Shown here: positions 1-5,626 of the stretch, one piece after another
Layout: each line of letters begins with the position of its first letter
How positions within the stretch are numbered: position 1 is the stretch's first letter
Assembly: GCA_964528875.1 (NCBI GenBank)
Contig: CAZGUI010000082.1
Coordinates: 1-10,133 of the forward strand
Source: Bacteroides_E sp964528875
GTDB lineage: Bacteria > Bacteroidota > Bacteroidia > Bacteroidales > Bacteroidaceae
Reading direction: 5' to 3'
Length of the DNA stretch: 10,133 nt
The notes under the pieces: model-generated
What the model was told of the DNA's origin: nothing
What the model saw: only the letters and a program-made list of their open reading frames with translations
The model's database searches: none
Translations under genes and position numbers: made by a program

Positions 1-5
1 GCCTG

Positions 6-64
6 TCGGTCTAGGACTGAAGGGTGCTCGGTCTAGGACCGAAGGAGGTTCAGTCCTAGACCGA
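6..64. repeat. Three-copy 16-bp repeat cluster, two direct and one inverted
   Basis: Copy 1 (6-21) reads TCGGTCTAGGACTGAA. Copy 2 (28-43) differs by one base (T to C at its 13th position) and starts exactly 22 bp after copy 1. The third copy (49-64) is the perfect reverse complement of copy 1. Copy 2 is itself nearly palindromic (TCGGTC-TAG-GACCGA). The third copy can therefore pair with copy 1 (16/16, 27-nt loop) or with copy 2 (15/16, 5-nt loop), but not with both. No ORF covers the region. It could be an intergenic palindromic repeat family, the end of a larger repeat that continues to the left, or a structured RNA. I cannot assign a function. Confidence 0.85.
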
Positions 65-108
65 TGAAATGTTGAGATTAAGAACTTTAGAATTTTGATT
101 TAAAACAC

Positions 109-138
109 AAAGGGGCTGCTTGAAAAAGCAACCCCTTT
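109..138 (-). terminator. Rho-independent terminator of rplS
   Basis: On the minus strand a stem forms between 126-138 and 109-121, with one C-A mismatch (116/131) and a 4-nt loop. It is followed on that strand by a T-rich stretch (TTTGTGTTTT). It lies 23 bp past the rplS stop codon, which is the expected place. The plus-strand side is followed by CCTTTTATT, so the hairpin could also act weakly in the other direction. Confidence 0.8.
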
Positions 139-161
139 TATTGTGTCGTTTCCGGTTGTTA

Positions 162-515
162 TTAACCAACAACTCTTCTTTCTTTAATTCTAGCTTTTTT
201 ACCAGTCAATTTGCGTAGATAGTAAAGTTTAGCACGACGCACTTTACCTCTCTTGTTCACATCAATGTGGTCAATTGCTGGTGAGTCAAGAGGAAATATT
301 CTTTCTACTCCTATTGTTCCAGACATTTTTCTAACAGTAAAACGTTTTTTGTTTCCGTGTCCTGCAATCTTGATAACTACTCCACGATAAAGCTGAATAC
401 GTTCTTTAGCACCTTCAATAATACGATATGCTACTGTTATTGTATCTCCTGTTCTAAATTCAGGATGCTCTTTTCCTGTAGCAAATGACTCTTCTGCAAC
501 TTTAATTAAGTCCAT
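162..515 (-). CDS. rplS: 50S ribosomal protein bL19
   Basis: Encodes bL19, a protein of the large ribosomal subunit at the interface with the 30S subunit. The 117-residue product starts MDLIKVAEESFATGKEHP and contains the family core: GDTITVAYRIIEG, then ERIQLYRGVVI, then KRFTVRKMSG, then GVERIFPLDSP, ending in the basic tail YYLRKLTGKKARIKERR. This matches Bacteroides-type bL19 end to end at the usual length. The frame stays open upstream as far as an ATG at 644, but the extra 43 residues are a hydrophobic stretch foreign to the family and overlap the likely promoter, so the ATG at 515 is the start. There is no Shine-Dalgarno sequence, as is normal in this phylum. The gene appears to be monocistronic, with its own terminator downstream and a divergent operon upstream. 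Confidence 0.97.
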   Translation of the reverse strand: MDLIKVAEESFATGKEHPEFRTGDTITVAYRIIEGAKERIQLYRGVVIKIAGHGNKKRFTVRKMSGTIGVERIFPLDSPAIDHIDVNKRGKVRRAKLYYLRKLTGKKARIKERRVVG

Positions 516-551
516 GGCTTTTAATCTTGTATATTTTATTAATTCATTACA

Positions 552-592
552 ACGCAACATATCAAGCAACTCTTCTTTGACAGCGATTGCGT
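552..592 (-). promoter_or_regulatory. Possible structured leader of rplS mRNA
   Basis: In the predicted 5' untranslated region, read on the minus strand, ACGCAA (587-592) can pair perfectly with TTGCGT (552-557). Inside it, TCAAAG (575-580) can pair with CTTGA (562-566) with one bulged A, closing an 8-nt loop. The result is a two-tier stem with an interior loop, ending 37 nt before the start codon. Autoregulatory ribosomal protein leaders, including proposed bL19 leaders in Bacteroidetes, have this kind of layout. The pairing is seen in the sequence; the regulatory role is inference. Confidence 0.4.
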
Positions 593-603
593 GAAAAGCG
601 TTG

Positions 604-635
604 CAAATTAACAAAATTATAGAGAGATAGGCAAA
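604..635 (-). promoter_or_regulatory. Candidate Bacteroidetes-type promoter for rplS
   Basis: On the minus strand a TTTG box (632-635) is followed after exactly 20 bp by TTAATTTG (604-611), a 7/8 match to the TAnnTTTG -7 element of the Bacteroidetes primary sigma factor. Transcription would begin near 597-599, giving a leader of about 83 nt before the ATG at 515. It is the best-spaced candidate I found between the gene and the divergent operon. Confidence 0.45.
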
Positions 636-696
636 TAAAACCAACTTTCTTTTGTCATAAAGATGGACTAGGACTGTTTTTTCTAGGGTATTTAGT

Positions 697-704
697 TATA
701 TTTG
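697..704 (+). promoter_or_regulatory. Candidate -7 promoter element of the nucleotidase/GH3 operon
   Basis: TATATTTG is a perfect match to the Bacteroidetes -7 consensus TAnnTTTG and lies 30 bp before the ATG at 735, predicting a short leader of roughly 24 nt. No clear TTTG -33 box sits at the usual 19-21 bp spacing; only a T-run (677-682) is nearby. It is probably the promoter for the three-gene operon at 735-5398, since no other good candidate precedes those genes. Confidence 0.5.
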
Positions 705-734
705 TAAATACTAAAAACTCTAAAAAACGACTTT

Positions 735-1520
735 ATGAGACATTTTATACATACATTCATTTCCTTAGCCATAGGGGGTACAGTGCTTTTTACAAGCTGT
801 AATCCTCAAAAAGGAAAAGAAACAAACGAAATCAAAGGACAATTAATTCAAATGGATTCAACATGGGACAGTAAAATAGACTCCACCATAGTACAGACCA
901 TTGCACCTTATAAAGCTCAGATAGATAGTGTTATTAATCAGGTTATTGGAGAGGCAACAACTGCTCTGAAATCTTTTAGGCCGGAAAGCCCCTTATCTAA
1001 TCTTGTTGCCGATGTATTACGTGAGGCTGCCACAGAGGTCATTGGACATCCTGCTGACATGGGGCTCATTAATATGGGAGGATTACGTAATATAATATCG
1101 GAAGGAGAAATCACACAAGGGGATATTTTTGAGATCCTTCCATTTGAAAACTCTTTATGTATTGTTACCATGGAGGGGAAGGATTTGAAACTTTTGATGG
1201 AAAACATAGCTTCGGTTAAAGGTGAAGGCGTGAGTAACATCAATCTAAAAATTTCGGATACAGGAAACCTTATTGAAGCTACAATAAACGGAAAGCCTAT
1301 AGATGAAAATAAAGAGTACACAGTAGCTACTATTGATTATTTGGCAGGAGGTAACGACGGTATGGTTGCGTTAATGAGTGCGAAAGATAAAATTTGTCCT
1401 TCAGGAGCTACACTTCGTGGTATTTTTTTAGATTATGTAAAAACCCAAACTGCATCTGGTAAAAAAATATCAGCCCAACTAGAAAATAGAATAACTATTG
1501 TAAAAACTCAACAACCATGA
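735..1520 (+). CDS. 5'-nucleotidase C-terminal domain lipoprotein
   Basis: A 261-residue exported lipoprotein. The N-terminus has a hydrophobic signal ending in LFTSC, so Cys22 is the likely lipidated residue. Residues ~30-75 form a polar, probably helical linker. Residues ~80-257 match the 5'-nucleotidase C-terminal domain, which binds and positions the nucleotide base in UshA-type enzymes: RPESPLSNLVADVLR, then NMGGLRN (113-119), then GDIFEILPFEN (129-139), then the loop DYLAGGNDG (201-209). It has no metallophosphatase motifs and so should not be catalytic alone. Its stop overlaps the start of the gene for the missing catalytic half (ATGA at 1517-1520), implying translational coupling and probably a two-subunit enzyme anchored in the envelope. 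Calling it a nucleotidase subunit is family-level inference; the exact substrate is unknown. Confidence 0.87.
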   Translation: MRHFIHTFISLAIGGTVLFTSCNPQKGKETNEIKGQLIQMDSTWDSKIDSTIVQTIAPYKAQIDSVINQVIGEATTALKSFRPESPLSNLVADVLREAATEVIGHPADMGLINMGGLRNIISEGEITQGDIFEILPFENSLCIVTMEGKDLKLLMENIASVKGEGVSNINLKISDTGNLIEATINGKPIDENKEYTVATIDYLAGGNDGMVALMSAKDKICPSGATLRGIFLDYVKTQTASGKKISAQLENRITIVKTQQP

Positions 1521-2368
1521 AAACTAGCATAAAACGTTTCACTCTACTGTTTCTTTCGCTACTATCATTCCTCTTTATTATAGCACAAAACAAAGAACTA
1601 ACGATATTGCATACCAGCGACACACATAGTCGCATAGAACCAATTGACAAAAACTCTTCTGACAAGTATGCCGGAATGGGAGGTGTAGCACGTAGAGCTG
1701 CCTATATTCAAGAAAAAAGGACACAAGACCCGGATCTTCTTCTTTTTGATTGTGGAGACTTTTGTCAGGGAACTCCTTTCTATAACTTTTTTAAAGGTAA
1801 AATAGAGGTGGAGATGATGAATAAAATGAATTATACCGCTGCAACCATTGGCAATCATGAGTTTGATTTTGGTCTTGAAAACTTAGCAAGCTTAATAAAG
1901 AAAGCAGAATTCCCTATTGTTTGCATCAACTATGATGTAAAAAACACTCCATTAGATGGATTAGTTAAACCCTACATCATTTTGGAGAGAAAGGGCATTA
2001 AGATTGGTGTATTTGGTGTTTCTCCCATACTAGAGGGTTTAGTACAGACTGAAAATTATGAGGGTGTATCTTTTCATGACCCTATTCCTTTAGCCAATGC
2101 CATAGCATTGAAACTTAAGAAAGAAGATAAATGTGATGTGGTTATCTGTTTATCACATCTGGGATTACGTCCTACTGCTTTGAATCAGTTATCAGATGAA
2201 CATTTAATACAAAACACAAGAAACATAGACTTAGTTTTAGGTGGACACTCACACTCTTTACTTAAAGAACCTAAGATATTCCTCAATCAAGAGGGAAACA
2301 GTGTACCTGTTATGCATACAGGGAGCAAAGGAGTATTTGTAGGAGAACTTATTTATACCATTAAATAA
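1517..2368 (+). CDS. Secreted metallophosphatase, 5'-nucleotidase catalytic domain
   Basis: A 283-residue protein with an N-terminal signal peptide, cleavage probably near Ala23-Gln24. It contains the complete metal-binding signature of the UshA/CD73-type metallophosphatase domain: HTSDTH (Asp35, His37), DCGDFCQGTP (Asp81), GNHEFDFG (Asn113, His114), CLSHLG (His214) and GGHSHS (His244, His246). These residues normally hold two divalent metal ions that activate water to hydrolyse a nucleotide 5'-phosphate. Canonical enzymes of about 550 residues carry the substrate-binding domain on the same chain; here the protein stops after the catalytic domain, and the other domain is the preceding gene, which it overlaps by 4 bp. 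It has no lipobox, so it is likely periplasmic and held by its lipoprotein partner. Substrates could also be other phosphoesters such as UDP-sugars. Confidence 0.9.
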   Translation: MKTSIKRFTLLFLSLLSFLFIIAQNKELTILHTSDTHSRIEPIDKNSSDKYAGMGGVARRAAYIQEKRTQDPDLLLFDCGDFCQGTPFYNFFKGKIEVEMMNKMNYTAATIGNHEFDFGLENLASLIKKAEFPIVCINYDVKNTPLDGLVKPYIILERKGIKIGVFGVSPILEGLVQTENYEGVSFHDPIPLANAIALKLKKEDKCDVVICLSHLGLRPTALNQLSDEHLIQNTRNIDLVLGGHSHSLLKEPKIFLNQEGNSVPVMHTGSKGVFVGELIYTIK

Positions 2369-2392
2369 AAAAGATTTTTGAAGCAATCAATT

Positions 2393-5300
2393 ATGAAGCG
2401 TATCTTATTACTAATCATCACACTAAGTGGTATAGCTACTCAATGGACTCATGCTCAAGTAGAGCCTGTAATGACTTACAGAATGCAAAACGATAAAACG
2501 TGTCAAGCCTGGGTAGATTCTATATTTAACAAACTAAGTACCAAAGAAAAAGTGGGACAACTCTTTGTATACACCATTGCCCCCACTCAAACTAAAGCAA
2601 ACCTAAACTTATTGGAACAAGCGATTTCTACGCACAAAGTCGGAGCGTTATTATTTTCCGGAGGGGAATTATCCGATCAAGCATTTCTCACCAACGAAGC
2701 TCAAAAGAAAGCTAAAGTTCCACTAATGATTACTTTTGATGGGGAGTGGGGCATCGCTATGCGATTAAAGAAAACGCCTAAATTTCCCAGAAATGGTATC
2801 TTGGGAGCTATCCAACAAGATCAACTTATTTTTGAATATGGTAAAGAGGTGGCCAGACAATGTAAAGAGCTAGGTGTACATGTAAATTTTGCTCCTGTTG
2901 CTGATGTGAATATAAATCCAAAAAATCCTGTGATTAATACTCGTTCGTTTGGTGAAATACCAAAAGAGGTAGCTGACAAAGTGGTATTATACTCCTCAGG
3001 ATTAGAAAGTGGAGGTGTATTATCGGTGTCAAAACATTTCCCCGGACATGGAGATACAGGAACGGATTCACATCACTCATTGCCTTATCTTCCTTTTGAT
3101 AAGTTGCGTTTAGATAGTGTTGAATTACTCCCTTTTAAACGTGCCATAGACTCCGGATTAGGGGGTATAATGGTTGGTCATCTTGAAATCCCCATCTTAG
3201 AACCCAAGAAAGGTTTGCCTTCTTCATTAAGCTACAACATTGTTACAGGGTTATTAAAAGAGGAACTTGGATTTAAAGGTCTTATTTTTACTGACGCTTT
3301 AGCCATGAAAGGGGCAAATGCACAGAATCCTTCACTGCAAGCTTTAAAAGCCGGAAACGATATGGTTTTGACTCCTTCATTAAACATTAAGAGAGAAATA
3401 GATGCTGTATTAAAAGCTTTGAGTTCAGGTGAAATATCTCAAAAAGAGATAGATAAAAAATGTAAAAAGGTTTTAACCTATAAATATTCACTGGGATTAT
3501 CCAAAGAACAGAAGATTAAGCTTTCCGGACTGGAACAGCGCATCAATACCCCTGAAGCTGAACAACTGATTCGTGAACTTAATCAGGCAGCGGTAGTTAT
3601 GGTTACTGATCAAAACAGGTTATTACCTCTTCCTAAAGAGTTAGAAAAATTAGCTTGGCTACATATTGGAAAATCGGGGGAAGATCTGCTGATAAAAAAA
3701 CAGCTTCCCGGTTCAATAGAGATCAAATCTTTCAATATAGCCAATTACACTACGGTAGAACAACAGCAACAGTTACTCGATTCTTTATCCACTTATAGAC
3801 GAGTTGTGATCACTGCCGATGCTGCAATAACGAACTACACTTCATTCTTTAATAAAGTTCGGAGTGATTTGCCTACTATTGTTATATTACTAACTGATAA
3901 AAAACCTTTTGAGAAAGTTGCATCTTCCTTAAAAAACACATCAACTCTGATTTGGGGACAAAGTAACCAAACTGAGGTTAAAGAAATTATAGGTCAGGCA
4001 TTGGTGGGTAATGCATCGCTCACAGGAAGGCTTCCATTCAGCATAGGATCAGTATATAGTGCTGGACAAGGGGTTGATTTAATGCTTCATAAACCTTATA
4101 CCGCTCTGCCAAAAGAGTTAGGATTTAATGAGAACCTATTGACTCAAATAGACTCTATTGTTTTAGACGCGATAAAAGAGGAAGCATTCCCGGGTTGTCA
4201 GGTTCTAGTGCTCAAAGAGGGAATCAAGATATATGATAAAAACTTTGGCACACAACAAGGGGGTAAGTCTCCTGCCATAACTTCTGATAGCATGTACGAT
4301 ATCGCATCCTTAACTAAAACTGCAGGCACCTTATTAGCCATGATGAAGTTATATGACAAAGGACTGTATAATCTATCGGATAAAATATCAAAATATCTAC
4401 CTTATCTAAAAAACACCAATAAGGAGAATATAACGATTCGTGAACTTTTACTTCATGAATCAGGTCTACTCCCTAGCTTATCCATTTACTTGGAGGTCAT
4501 TGACCAAGATAGTTATCCGGGGCATTTATTAAGAGGCAATAGAAGTGCGAATCACACTGTTCGTCTAGGTTCTAAAACATGGGGAAACCCTCAATTCAAA
4601 TTTCAAAAAGAGTGGGTTGCAACCAAAGAAAATGCTCCTTACCTATGGCCTCTAGGAGATAAGTATTGGCTAAATTATGCATCCAAGCAATTGGTTTTAG
4701 ATAAAATAATTGATACCAACTTACGTTCAAAAAGTTACAGATACAGCTGTTTGGGGTTTATTCTACTCCACCAAATGGTTGAAAGCCTAGTAAATATGCC
4801 TATGGATCAATTCGTATATCAGGAATTTTATCTTCCCATGGGGTTAAGACACATAGCCTATCAACCACTAAAATACTTCCCTAAAGAAACCATTGTTCCC
4901 TCTAACCAAGATCGATTCTTACGTAAAACAACATTACAAGGATATGTTCATGATGAATTAGCCGCCTTTATGGGAGGAGTTTCAGGAAATGCCGGTTTAT
5001 TTGCTAATGCAACAGACATCGGTGCAATACATCAGATGATTTTGAATCAGGGTGAATGGGAAGGAAAACAATACTTAAGCAAAGAAACATGTAGGTTATT
5101 CACTACAAGCAAATCCAGAACCAGTAGACGTGGCTTAGGTTTTGACAAACCGACTCAACCTACTACCTCAGCAGGCAACCCTTGTGCTTCAGAAGCCCCA
5201 TTATCAACTTATGGGCACACCGGATTTACAGGAACGTGTGCATGGGTTGACCCCGACAATGAACTGGTATATGTTTTTTTAAGTAATAGAACATACCCCA

Positions 5301-5398
5301 ATGTTTATCCCAACAAACTCTATCGTTTAGAAGTTAGAGAAAAAATACAACAAGTAATCTATAAAGCATTCATTAGAGGTGGAGCTATCAAACAATAA
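2393..5398 (+). CDS. GH3 beta-N-acetylglucosaminidase fused to beta-lactamase-family serine hydrolase
   Basis: A 1001-residue exported bifunctional enzyme. I chose the ATG at 2393, because it begins a compact signal peptide (MKRILLLIITLSGIATQWTHA); a TTG 15 bp upstream is in frame but unnecessary. Residues ~35-370 are a GH3 catalytic domain of NagZ type: KHFPGHGDTGTDSHHSLP carries the NagZ-specific Asp225-His227 acid/base pair, and FTDALAMKG carries nucleophile Asp301. Residues ~395-560 resemble the GH3 C-terminal Rossmann-like domain. Residues ~580-1000 are a class C beta-lactamase/esterase-like domain with SLTK (Ser639, Lys642), YSC (Tyr784) and HTG (942-944). Expected chemistry is removal of terminal GlcNAc from muropeptides or similar glycans, plus amide or ester hydrolysis at the second site. 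Bacillus subtilis encodes the analogous NagZ and the serine-hydrolase-type amidase AmiE as neighbouring genes for muropeptide rescue. It is third in an operon, 24 bp after the nucleotidase. Confidence 0.92.
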   Translation: MKRILLLIITLSGIATQWTHAQVEPVMTYRMQNDKTCQAWVDSIFNKLSTKEKVGQLFVYTIAPTQTKANLNLLEQAISTHKVGALLFSGGELSDQAFLTNEAQKKAKVPLMITFDGEWGIAMRLKKTPKFPRNGILGAIQQDQLIFEYGKEVARQCKELGVHVNFAPVADVNINPKNPVINTRSFGEIPKEVADKVVLYSSGLESGGVLSVSKHFPGHGDTGTDSHHSLPYLPFDKLRLDSVELLPFKRAIDSGLGGIMVGHLEIPILEPKKGLPSSLSYNIVTGLLKEELGFKGLIFTDALAMKGANAQNPSLQALKAGNDMVLTPSLNIKREIDAVLKALSSGEISQKEIDKKCKKVLTYKYSLGLSKEQKIKLSGLEQRINTPEAEQLIRELNQAAVVMVTDQNRLLPLPKELEKLAWLHIGKSGEDLLIKKQLPGSIEIKSFNIANYTTVEQQQQLLDSLSTYRRVVITADAAITNYTSFFNKVRSDLPTIVILLTDKKPFEKVASSLKNTSTLIWGQSNQTEVKEIIGQALVGNASLTGRLPFSIGSVYSAGQGVDLMLHKPYTALPKELGFNENLLTQIDSIVLDAIKEEAFPGCQVLVLKEGIKIYDKNFGTQQGGKSPAITSDSMYDIASLTKTAGTLLAMMKLYDKGLYNLSDKISKYLPYLKNTNKENITIRELLLHESGLLPSLSIYLEVIDQDSYPGHLLRGNRSANHTVRLGSKTWGNPQFKFQKEWVATKENAPYLWPLGDKYWLNYASKQLVLDKIIDTNLRSKSYRYSCLGFILLHQMVESLVNMPMDQFVYQEFYLPMGLRHIAYQPLKYFPKETIVPSNQDRFLRKTTLQGYVHDELAAFMGGVSGNAGLFANATDIGAIHQMILNQGEWEGKQYLSKETCRLFTTSKSRTSRRGLGFDKPTQPTTSAGNPCASEAPLSTYGHTGFTGTCAWVDPDNELVYVFLSNRTYPNVYPNKLYRLEVREKIQQVIYKAFIRGGAIKQ

Positions 5399-5458
5399 GA
5401 ATCATTCTATACTTATTTTATGTCTTATTTGCATTCTTCTTCTAAAAATCTCTTTCCA

Positions 5459-5543
5459 CTATTTGAAAATTAAAGTATACAGTATGAGCTGGTTCGTTTG
5501 ATTCTATTTGATATCGGGATATACGTATAGAATTTTCAAATAG
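5459..5543. repeat. Perfect 13-bp inverted repeat in the gap before the lactate permease
   Basis: CTATTTGAAAATT (5459-5471) and its exact reverse complement (5531-5543) bound an 85-bp element. Between the arms, GTATA (5475-5479) can pair with TATAC (5520-5524), and there is a 10-bp palindrome TATACGTATA (5520-5529). The element sits in the 228-bp gene-free interval 5399-5626. I see no clear target-site duplication, no ORF and no obvious U-tract terminator there. It could be a regulatory RNA leader, a protein-binding region or a miniature element. The rest of the interval is AT-rich; TATATTTA (5597-5604) is a 7/8 match to the -7 consensus but lacks a -33 partner. Confidence 0.6.
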
Positions 5544-5626
5544 AGTATCAATCGTCTTGTTTTTTCATAAATAAAATTTTATTTTTAATTCCTATCTATA
5601 TTTACTGACAATAAAAGAATCTATTG

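Noticed and set aside
6..64. CRISPR array
   Set aside because: The spacers would be 5-6 bp, one copy is inverted, and no cas gene is present.
516..644. N-terminal extension of bL19 giving a 160-residue protein with a signal-like hydrophobic start
   Set aside because: bL19 in Bacteroidales begins MDLIK and is about 117 residues. The extension overlaps the candidate promoter and leader, and a ribosomal protein would not carry an export-like segment.
938..1321. Antisense open frame inside the nucleotidase C-domain gene
   Set aside because: It lies wholly opposite a gene with clear family motifs, has no recognisable domain and no promoter. The same applies to the open frames opposite 1598-1858, 5983-6228, 6706-7074 and 7462-7710.
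2378..2392. TTG start 15 bp before the GH3-fusion ATG
   Set aside because: The ATG at 2393 gives a well-formed signal peptide. The extra MKQSI adds nothing, and TTG is rarer than ATG.
4290..5390. Antibiotic-resistance beta-lactamase
   Set aside because: The SxxK domain is fused to a NagZ-type GH3 enzyme, has an HTG motif and the VHDE/GGVSGNAGLF features of AmiE- and esterase-like hydrolases. Resistance is not supported.
5624..5626. TTG start immediately before the lctP ATG
   Set aside because: The adjacent ATG is the simpler start and changes the protein by only one residue.
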